Shown: one piece after another, positions 1 to 6,127 of the stretch
How the letters are laid out: each line of letters begins with the position of its first letter
Position numbering within the stretch: the stretch's first letter is position 1
DNA from: an uncultured Lentisphaeria bacterium
Lineage (GTDB): Bacteria; Verrucomicrobiota; Lentisphaeria; Victivallales; Victivallaceae
NCBI GenBank assembly: GCA_903863035.1
Contig: CAIPAT010000418.1
Coordinates: 1-40,251, forward strand
Direction: 5' to 3'
Length of the DNA: 40,251 bases
Notes under the pieces: model-generated
Database searches by the model: none
Seen by the model: the letters and a program-made list of their open reading frames with translations, nothing else
What the model was told of the DNA's origin: nothing
Program-made: the position numbers and the translations under genes

Positions 1-57
1 AAACCAGATGAGGAGCAAAAGAAAATTCTTGAACTGTTAAATGTAAAATTGAAGTAG
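1..57 (+). CDS. C-terminal end of an unidentified protein (partial)
   Basis: The first 18 codons of the window read KPDEEQKKILELLNVKLK and end in a TAG stop at 55-57, in a frame open from base 1. A charged helix ending in ILELLNVKLK resembles the extreme C-termini of some IS4/IS1634-type transposases. That is only a resemblance over 18 residues, and the rest of the gene lies outside the window. It could equally be chance. Confidence 0.35.
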   Translation, partial: KPDEEQKKILELLNVKLK

Positions 58-78
58 CCAGTATTTTTTTATTTCAAT

Positions 79-107
79 CATGCTTTAAATGATTGGTAAT
101 AAGCATG
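79..107. repeat. AT-rich inverted repeats downstream of the partial gene
   Basis: CATGCTT (79-85) pairs with AAGCATG (101-107). An overlapping alternative pairs CAATCAT (75-81) with ATGATTG (89-95). A run of seven T precedes the hairpin instead of following it, so this is not a standard intrinsic terminator for the plus-strand fragment. The rest of 58-181 shows nothing I can interpret. Confidence 0.4.
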
Positions 108-181
108 TTAACTGTAAAGTATCAAAAGAATATCCGATACAAGATTGAAAACAATAAAACGAAAAATATGATGATATAAAG

Positions 182-460
182 TTATACTCTGCACGGCTGA
201 AAATTGAACATAGACGACCAGGATTGCGGATTGGATTTTTTCGATCCGACTGACAGACAATATAAATATCACCGGAAGAAGGAACGGATAAATACGGTCG
301 CAAGACACTCATCCCGCAATTGCGGGATTGCGATCTTTTGATTTTGGATTCGCACTCTTCGAGGCCTTCGACACCCCTGTATCGGCAGCCTCTCAGAATA
401 CGAACCAATTCTCAAAATTATCGCAATCTATTGTTTAATTTTCAGCCGTGCAGAGTATAA
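182..460. mobile_element. MITE-like non-autonomous element with 29-bp terminal inverted repeats
   Basis: Positions 182-205 are an exact reverse complement of 437-460 (24/24 bases, outer end TTATACTCTGCACGG). Adding five inner bases on each side gives 28/29 matches (182-210 against 432-460). The 279-bp unit carries no convincing gene, but its interior contains a perfect palindrome at 311-328. The outermost TTATA/TATAA would fit TA-targeting IS630/Tc1-type elements, but no longer target duplication is visible. The right end lies two bases before the stop codon (463-465) of the minus-strand activator gene, so transcripts of that gene would run into it and fold through its termini. The terminal repeats are seen directly; mobility is inferred. 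Confidence 0.75.
311..328. repeat. Short palindrome, ATCCCGC-N4-GCGGGAT family
   Basis: ATCCCGCAATTGCGGGAT is a perfect 18-bp palindrome inside the MITE-like element. The same arms, with different four-base centres, recur at 5981-6000 and 6066-6083, and a shorter relative at 5920-5940. Together they look like a dispersed REP-like family. Confidence 0.7.
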
Positions 461-462
461 AA

Positions 463-2088
463 TCAAACTATTTTATTGTCTGATAATTTTCGCCACAGGG
501 TTACAGGGCTTATGCCCAGTATTTCCGCCGCTCTGGTCCGGTTGCCTTCGGTCATTTTCAAGACTGAATTGATATGCGCCGCCTCAAGCTGGGAGAGTTT
601 CATATTTACCGAATAATTCTGTTCGGGGTTGACTTTATTTTGAACTATACATTGCGGCAGGCAGTCAATGGTTATAAGACCTTTATTGGAGAAAACAGAA
701 GCCCGTTCCATCGCGTTCTCAAGTTCCCGCACATTTCCCGGCCAGTCATATGAAAGCAGATAATCAATACATGATACATCAAGACGCAAATCCGGAATTT
801 TCATCTTCTTCGAGAACTTATTCACAAAATGCCGTGCCAGCGGCAGAATATCATCCTTTCTGGTCCGGAGCGGCGGCACGTCAATCTCAACGACCGACAG
901 ACGGTAATATAAATCCTCCCGGAAGCGCCCGCTTAGAACATCAGCCTTCAAATCCCGGTTGGTGGCGGCAATAATCCTCACATCAATCTTTCTTGGACGG
1001 TTTTCGCCGAGCCTCAAAATCTCCTTTTCCTGCAAAACCCTCAACAGTTTCACCTGCGTGGCGGGCGAGACGTCGCCTATTTCATCTAGAAACACCGTTC
1101 CCTTGTCCGCCTGCTCGAAAAGTCCGATCCGGTCATGCGATGCGCCAGTGAACGCGCCAGCCTTATACCCGAAAAGCTCCCCTTCCAAAAGCGTTTCCGG
1201 CAAGGCGCTGCAGTTAATGGCGACACATATATTATTCGCTCTCTCGGAATGTTTATAGATAAATCTGGAAAGCACCTCTTTCCCGGTGCCGCTTTCGCCC
1301 TTAATCAGAACAGAGGTATCAAAGCGGGCGACTCGCTGCGCGACCTCCATGACATTTTGGAACGCCTTGCTCCTGACTTCAATAAAATCATTTTTCGTCA
1401 AATTTCCGCCAAGCAGTTTTAATTTCTTTCTTTCCTGCTCAAGTTCTTTGTCTCTTTTCTTAAGTTCTTCCGTGTAATATTTTACCTTGCCGATAATATC
1501 TTCATGTTCAAAATAATTATGGAATTGTTTCAAGTCGTCCCCCCACGAAGACTCATCCATGCCGGTGGCGCTGCAAGCCCGGTCGCCTTTGCCCCTGCAT
1601 TTTTTTTCAACAAAATAAATATTCTGTTGAAGACAGTAGGAAACGAAACCGCTCGCGTAACCGGTCAAAATCCAGCAGACAGGATAATCACCTTTGCCGA
1701 TTTCAGTAGTATGCCCTTCAACTTCACACGAATTATACCATAAAAATTCCAGATGAAATATCTTGTTCTCCATGTCCAGTTTCACTATTTTTATCTGAGT
1801 CCTGGCTGAACCCTGAAAGGACAGAAGCTTGGATGCGCTCATTATCCATTCCCTGATATCTCCCCACTTGAAAATTCGCTGCATTGCGGCGGCGTCAGCC
1901 TGCCCCCAGAAATATCCAAACCGCGTAAGAATCCGCCTGGTATTTTCAACTCCGATGGAATCAATAAGATCTTTACGGAAAAGCGCAAATGCATGGACGT
2001 CATGAATGGCAAGTCTGCGGCCTTTAAGATTCAGGCTGTCCTCTGAAAATTCTATAAGCTCATTTATTTTTAAATCATCAGCTTTCAT
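463..2088 (-). CDS. Sigma-54-dependent activator with XylR_N/V4R sensor domain
   Basis: The 541-residue protein has the XylR/DmpR/MopR layout. An XylR_N-type sensor region (about 14-105) leads into a V4R region (about 110-185) and a charged helical linker (about 203-225). The AAA+ domain follows, with Walker A GESGTGKE (264-271), the sigma-54 contact loop GAFTGA (311-316), Walker B GTVFLDEIGD from 330, and arginine-finger region FREDLYYRL. A Fis-type HTH (NRTRAAEILGISPVTLWRKL) ends it. In the V4R region C138, E161, C164 and C172 reproduce the spacing of the zinc ligands known in MopR (C155, E178, C181, C189), so the sensor is probably intact and zinc-structured. The start is supported by AAAGGG seven bases upstream. 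It is divergent from an operon with a sigma-54 promoter at 2214-2229, its likely target. The ligand is unknown; relatives sense phenols and other small organics. Confidence 0.93.
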   Translation of the reverse strand: MKADDLKINELIEFSEDSLNLKGRRLAIHDVHAFALFRKDLIDSIGVENTRRILTRFGYFWGQADAAAMQRIFKWGDIREWIMSASKLLSFQGSARTQIKIVKLDMENKIFHLEFLWYNSCEVEGHTTEIGKGDYPVCWILTGYASGFVSYCLQQNIYFVEKKCRGKGDRACSATGMDESSWGDDLKQFHNYFEHEDIIGKVKYYTEELKKRDKELEQERKKLKLLGGNLTKNDFIEVRSKAFQNVMEVAQRVARFDTSVLIKGESGTGKEVLSRFIYKHSERANNICVAINCSALPETLLEGELFGYKAGAFTGASHDRIGLFEQADKGTVFLDEIGDVSPATQVKLLRVLQEKEILRLGENRPRKIDVRIIAATNRDLKADVLSGRFREDLYYRLSVVEIDVPPLRTRKDDILPLARHFVNKFSKKMKIPDLRLDVSCIDYLLSYDWPGNVRELENAMERASVFSNKGLITIDCLPQCIVQNKVNPEQNYSVNMKLSQLEAAHINSVLKMTEGNRTRAAEILGISPVTLWRKLSDNKIV

Positions 2089-2121
2089 CTAATTACCCTT
2101 TCATTTTGAAATAGCAAGTAA

Positions 2122-2162
2122 TACAATATGCACTGTAATTTCTTTTTTTCAAGTATGTTGTA
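2122..2162. promoter_or_regulatory. Candidate activator binding region (upstream activating sequence)
   Basis: TACAATATGC (2122-2131) and GTATGTTGTA (2153-2162) form an inverted pair with 8/10 matches, centres about 31 bp apart. A second dyad, ACTG-N5-CAGT, lies at 2177-2189. Both fall between the divergent activator and the -24/-12 promoter, 50-100 bp upstream of the expected start, where enhancer sites of XylR-type activators can lie. Candidate sites only. Confidence 0.35.
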
Positions 2163-2213
2163 ATGATTCTTATATCACTGTCCGGCAGTATCTTATATAA
2201 ACATATCAAATAT

Positions 2214-2229
2214 TGGCATGGCAATTGCT
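2214..2229 (+). promoter_or_regulatory. Sigma-54 (-24/-12) promoter
   Basis: TGGCATG-GCAA-TTGCT matches the sigma-54 consensus TGGCACG-N4-TTGCW with one mismatch. The invariant GG (2215-2216) and GC (2227-2228) are separated by exactly ten bases. Transcription would start near 2240, leaving a leader of about 33 nt before the M20 hydrolase start, with a ribosome binding site AAGGAG at 2260-2265. The divergent neighbour is a sigma-54 activator, which makes a chance match unlikely. Confidence 0.9.
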
Positions 2230-2272
2230 ACTAGACATATCATAAATTCTTTAACAAATAAGGAGCGTTTAC

Positions 2273-3493
2273 ATGTACAGCATACTGGAAAATAGAAAGA
2301 ACGGAATGAAAGAAGAGATTCTGGACTTCATGAAAGAACTGATCAAAACCCCGAGCGAAAGCTTAAAAGAAAAAGATATTTCCGAGATCGTTTATAAAAA
2401 GATGACAGAACTGAAGTACAACAAGGTCTTCAAAGATGACGCCGGCAATGTTATAGGTTTGATTCTAGGACGGGAATCCGATCCTACAATTCTTTTGAAC
2501 AGTCACCTGGATACTGTAAGTGCGTCCAGTGCGTCAGACATATACAGCCCTCGCATACTCGACGGAAAGTTATATGGAAACGGCGCATCCGACTGTAAAA
2601 GCGGCCTGGCCGCCCAGATCTTTGCGGGCGCGCTTCTCCGGCGCTGCATGCTGCCGTTAAGAGGCAACCTTATCGTTGCGGCAACGGTAGCTGAACAGAA
2701 CGGGGTGAGCCTGGGGATAAGAGAACTGATAGCCAAAACCCTGCCTGACATAGGTTTAACCCCTAAATACGCGATTCTCGGCGAACCGACTAACATGGGA
2801 CTGTATTACGGCCACGACGGCTGGGTGAAAATTGACATCCGCATGGAAAGCGCGAAACCGGCCCACCTGAATAGAGCAGTATCCAGCATTTTCAGTGACT
2901 TCAGAACCAATTTTGCGAATCGGATGCATGTTAACTCGCTGGAGGAATTTGCCATGAGCGAGCCGGTGTATGAAGGCGGCAGCGGCAGCGGCAACAGTGC
3001 CAATATCATCGTCGCGAAAAGACTTCGCGCCAACGAGGCCGCCGGCAATGCCATCGGAATTATGGAACATGAGATAGGCCTGCTCGGCGAAAAAATGCGG
3101 TCAGTAGCGGTAAATGTCAATGTTCTCAGGGAAGAGCAGAAACTTTATACCGGCAGCACCAGAATAGTACAACACATTACCAATGCATGGGCGTCTGATC
3201 CTTATTCCCCGGTGATGGAGAGAGCCAGGCATGCCCTCTCTGCGGCAGGCTGCAAAGTAACTACCGGCAAATGGGAATTAGGCAGGCTGGGAATGGGTAC
3301 CGCCGGCAGCGTGTTGACCGGGGAATTTAATATCCCGACAATCGGTTACGGCCCCGGTGACGAAAGCATGGCACACATGGCGAAGGAAGGCGTGGATATC
3401 AACAATATTTATGAAGCAGCCTATGGAAATGCGTCAATTATCCACAGCTTGATAGGCATTCCGGTTTGCGGCTGGACTTCGGACGATATTTAA
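2273..3493 (+). CDS. M20-family metallohydrolase (YgeY/ArgE/DapE-like)
   Basis: This 406-aa cytosolic amidohydrolase/peptidase has M20 landmarks: SHLDTV with H78 and D80, GNGASDCKSG with D107, LGEPTN with E171, and a C-terminal metal-ligand candidate H368 in AHMAKEG. ILGEPTN followed by a hydrophobic strand resembles YgeY-like and ArgE/DapE-like members. The position that normally holds the catalytic/metal Glu-Glu pair reads VAEQNG (E141-Q142), so one expected acidic ligand is Gln. It is the first gene of the sigma-54 operon and 69 bp upstream of an acetate-kinase-family gene. The likely reaction is hydrolysis of an N-acyl or N-carbamoyl type amide; the substrate cannot be read from sequence. 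The start is supported by AAGGAG seven bases upstream. Confidence 0.85.
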   Translation: MYSILENRKNGMKEEILDFMKELIKTPSESLKEKDISEIVYKKMTELKYNKVFKDDAGNVIGLILGRESDPTILLNSHLDTVSASSASDIYSPRILDGKLYGNGASDCKSGLAAQIFAGALLRRCMLPLRGNLIVAATVAEQNGVSLGIRELIAKTLPDIGLTPKYAILGEPTNMGLYYGHDGWVKIDIRMESAKPAHLNRAVSSIFSDFRTNFANRMHVNSLEEFAMSEPVYEGGSGSGNSANIIVAKRLRANEAAGNAIGIMEHEIGLLGEKMRSVAVNVNVLREEQKLYTGSTRIVQHITNAWASDPYSPVMERARHALSAAGCKVTTGKWELGRLGMGTAGSVLTGEFNIPTIGYGPGDESMAHMAKEGVDINNIYEAAYGNASIIHSLIGIPVCGWTSDDI

Positions 3494-3562
3494 TTGGAAG
3501 TTCTAAAGTGCTGAAAAGAATTAAAAGCAACAATTCTGAAGGTAAAACATAGAGTAAATATT

Positions 3563-4798
3563 ATGAACGTCCTAGTGTTTAATTGCGGCAGTTCGTCGCT
3601 GAAATATAAAATAATATCCATGCCCGGCGAACAGGAACTGGCGGGGGGGGCAGCCGAACGGGTTGGCCCCAAAACCAGTGAACCGTCAAGAATAGTGCAC
3701 CGGTACAATGGCAAAACAGAAATCATTCAGGTGGAGATGCGCAATCATCATGAATCATTTCTTGAAATAATGAAGCTGCTTTCAAAATATCCCGACCTTA
3801 TTCCTGACGCTGTCGGGCATCGAGTCGTGCACGGAGGAAAGTATTTCACCGGCCCCGTCATCTCCAATGATTCCGTAATGGAAAAACTGGAGGAAATCAA
3901 AGATCTGGCGCCCCTGCATAATCCGCCGATCATGGAACTGATGTACGCATGCGGTAAATCATATCCTGATCTTCCGCAGGTACCGGTTTTTGACACCGCA
4001 TTCCATTCAACAATACCGGATTACGCGGCGACATATCCGATACCTTCGGATATTTGTAAAAAAATGAACATCCGGAAGTACGGATTTCATGGCACAAGCC
4101 ATCAATATGTAGTGGAGGAGGCCGCTAAATTTCTGGGGATCTCAAAAAACAGAATCAATGCGGTCAGCTGCCATCTGGGAAGCGGAGGCGCAAGTTTATG
4201 CGCAGTATCAAAAGGGCGGTCTATCGACAACACGATGGGCTATTCACCGCTCCAGGGACTGGTTATGAGCACCAGATGCGGAGACCTTGATCCGGCGGTT
4301 TCGATGCAGCTTCTGTCATTGCACGAAAACAATAATGAGGAAGTCGACAAGATACTGAACAGGCAGAGCGGCGTACTCGGTTTGTCGGGTTATTCATCGG
4401 ATATTAGAGACGTCCTTAATTCAATCGCGTCCGGCGGCAGCCACGACGAACGCCTGCTGAAAACAGCGGAAGTCTATCTGTGGCGCATAAAAAAATATCT
4501 CGGCGCTTATCTTGCAATAACAGGCAAAGTTGACGCAATAATATTCACGGACACCATCGGCGAGGAAGTGCCGTTCGTCAGGGCGAATGTCTGCCTGGGC
4601 ATGGAGATATTCGGACTGATAGTTGACCATACTAAAAATAATAATGCGCATAAACTGCCGGTCGATATCGCCACCGAAAACAGTCCAGTAAGGATACTGG
4701 TGATAGCGACCAATGAAGAGCTGGCAATCGCGCGCAGAACTTATGAAACCATAACCGGGCGTCCGGTAAAGGCGATTACACAGGATTTAAAATCATGA
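3563..4798 (+). CDS. Acetate/short-chain acyl kinase (AckA family)
   Basis: The 411-aa protein spans the whole AckA fold (family about 400 aa) and would interconvert an acyl phosphate plus ADP with a carboxylate plus ATP. N7 in FNCGSSSLKY, R87 in HRVVHGG, D144 in FDTAFH, H176 in FHGTSH, R238 in STRCGDLDP and E385 in ATNEEL match the conserved catalytic and binding positions. The nucleotide loop usually reading FTGGIGEN is FTDTIGEE here (327-334), so nucleotide or phosphoryl-donor preference might differ. Its stop overlaps the start of the next gene by four bases (ATGA), so the two are coupled. A run of eight G lies at 3643-3650, near codon 28. The ribosome binding site is weak (GAGTA). Substrate could be acetate, propionate or another acid. 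Confidence 0.88.
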   Translation: MNVLVFNCGSSSLKYKIISMPGEQELAGGAAERVGPKTSEPSRIVHRYNGKTEIIQVEMRNHHESFLEIMKLLSKYPDLIPDAVGHRVVHGGKYFTGPVISNDSVMEKLEEIKDLAPLHNPPIMELMYACGKSYPDLPQVPVFDTAFHSTIPDYAATYPIPSDICKKMNIRKYGFHGTSHQYVVEEAAKFLGISKNRINAVSCHLGSGGASLCAVSKGRSIDNTMGYSPLQGLVMSTRCGDLDPAVSMQLLSLHENNNEEVDKILNRQSGVLGLSGYSSDIRDVLNSIASGGSHDERLLKTAEVYLWRIKKYLGAYLAITGKVDAIIFTDTIGEEVPFVRANVCLGMEIFGLIVDHTKNNNAHKLPVDIATENSPVRILVIATNEELAIARRTYETITGRPVKAITQDLKS

Positions 4799-5853
4799 AA
4801 ATACTTACATTTTCACCAACATTGACCAAAATCGAGTATACGCTTCAGGATACAGAGAATGAAAAGCCGCTGCTTGAAGGCATGGTCAGGGACTGGCGGG
4901 GCAGCAGGCATATCCAGAAGATATTGCGGGAAGTAAAGGAAAAGATCATTCTGTCCGGATATACTGCCGAAGCCATAACCACCATTGATTTCGCCATTGC
5001 TATCAGAGTTCCTTTCGGCGGAAGCATTTTCACCCGGACAAAAATAGCGGATGATGACATGACGACGGAACTGGAAAAATACATACCATATTCCCCGCTG
5101 CATCTTCCGCCGGTAATAACTCTGCTGGCGGCGGTAAACAAAATATTCCCGGAAACTGTGGCGGTTGTCGCCTTTGAAACCGCTTTTTTCACCGAACTGC
5201 CTGACCGTGAGAAATATTACGCGGTATCGCCTGATATGAGCAATATCGGTTTAAGAAGATTCGGCTATCACGGCATCTTCCACAAATATGCTTATCTGGA
5301 AGGCAAAAAGTCTTCCAACGCAAGAAAGATATTGTCAATATGCCTGGAAAACAGACCGGAAATCGCGGCTGTCATGGACGGCAGACCGTTAATGGTCACA
5401 TCCGGCGCCACGCCGCTTGAAGGACTGCCGGGATTAACCACCTGCGGCGAAATAGATCCTTATCTGATAACCGCCATCTCCAAAAAAATGGACTTGGGCC
5501 CGGAGGAAATCAATAACATTCTGACAACAAAAAGCGGATTTACCGCAATCTGCGGCAAGAATGTCAGTTTTGATGATATCTTCAAAAAATCAGCCCCTGA
5601 ATATAAACTGGCGAAAGATATTATGCAGTATGGTATCCTTAAAAACTGCGGATCGGGAATAGCGGCAATGGGCGGACTTGACCTGATAGTCTTTACGGGA
5701 AGTTATTCCTACCTAGGACGCTTCATCGGGCCATGGCTGCAAAATAAACTGTCGCTGCATATTTCAGGAAAAATCAAACACCCCGCCTGGTTATGCCTGG
5801 ATCATGACATTCACCGGCTGCTGGCAAATGAGGCAATGGAAACACTTAAATAA
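4795..5853 (+). CDS. Divergent acetate-kinase paralogue, probable non-catalytic partner
   Basis: This 352-aa protein aligns end to end with its upstream neighbour. The N-terminus MKILTFSP matches MNVLVFNC, RRFGYHG matches RKYGFHG, TCGEIDP matches TRCGDLDP, and a C-terminal FTGS replaces FTDT. Catalytic positions have changed: N7 is Ser, D144 is Glu (E128), R238 is Thr (T216), and the C-terminal ATNEEL motif reads LDHDIH. R71 is kept. About 60 residues are missing relative to AckA. AckA acts as a homodimer, so translational coupling (ATGA overlap) suggests a heteromer with a regulatory or scaffold subunit. It could instead be a kinase of altered specificity. The frame is intact, so it is not a pseudogene. 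Confidence 0.8.
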   Translation: MKILTFSPTLTKIEYTLQDTENEKPLLEGMVRDWRGSRHIQKILREVKEKIILSGYTAEAITTIDFAIAIRVPFGGSIFTRTKIADDDMTTELEKYIPYSPLHLPPVITLLAAVNKIFPETVAVVAFETAFFTELPDREKYYAVSPDMSNIGLRRFGYHGIFHKYAYLEGKKSSNARKILSICLENRPEIAAVMDGRPLMVTSGATPLEGLPGLTTCGEIDPYLITAISKKMDLGPEEINNILTTKSGFTAICGKNVSFDDIFKKSAPEYKLAKDIMQYGILKNCGSGIAAMGGLDLIVFTGSYSYLGRFIGPWLQNKLSLHISGKIKHPAWLCLDHDIHRLLANEAMETLK

Positions 5854-5919
5854 TGTCTTTCCCGCTGAATTCGTGATTGCTGCATGAATAACAGGCAAAT
5901 AATTCTAATATCCAATATT

Positions 5920-5940
5920 CTGTCCCGCTTTACGGGATAG
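5920..5940. repeat. GC-rich hairpin (TCCCG/CGGGA), possible end of the kinase operon transcript
   Basis: CTGTCCCG (5920-5927) pairs with CGGGATAG (5933-5940), including one G-U pair. Seven T follow only from 5950, nine bases after the stem, which is too far for a canonical intrinsic terminator. It shares its core with the palindromes at 311-328, 5981-6000 and 6066-6083. Confidence 0.5.
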
Positions 5941-5980
5941 TATCCATTGTTTTTTTAGAAAGGGGTAACCTTGAACTGTC

Positions 5981-6000
5981 AATCCCGCAGGCGCGGGATT
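5981..6000. repeat. Palindrome AATCCCGC-AGGC-GCGGGATT
   Basis: This is a perfect eight-base stem with a four-base loop, the second copy of the ATCCCGC-N4-GCGGGAT family. It lies in the convergent gap between the kinase paralogue and recD, a usual location for REP-like elements and for shared transcript ends. Confidence 0.7.
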
Positions 6001-6002
6001 GG

Positions 6003-6043
6003 TCGCCAAAGGCGAAATACATAAAGCCGGTCAGACGACCGGC
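6003..6043. repeat. Two further tandem hairpins in the same cluster
   Basis: TCGCC-AAA-GGCGA (6003-6015) and GCCGGTC-AGAC-GACCGGC (6026-6043) are both perfect inverted repeats. With the ATCCCGC copies on either side they form a palindrome cluster of about 100 bp. They do not share the ATCCCGC core. Confidence 0.65.
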
Positions 6044-6065
6044 GCTCCCCGGGTTTAACTTCATT

Positions 6066-6083
6066 ATCCCGCGACTGCGGGAT
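6066..6083. repeat. Palindrome ATCCCGC-GACT-GCGGGAT
   Basis: This is a perfect seven-base stem, another copy of the family also found inside the MITE-like element. Flanking CTTC and GAAG extend the pairing beyond a small bulge. It lies 45 bp past the recD stop. Confidence 0.7.
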
Positions 6084-6127
6084 GAAGCTGCCTTTTCTTA
6101 TCCTGCATCCCGGTTAAAATTCATTGA

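Noticed and set aside
5920..5956. Canonical rho-independent terminator after the kinase operon
   Set aside because: The seven-T run begins nine bases after the stem, so the classic hairpin-U-tract geometry is not met.
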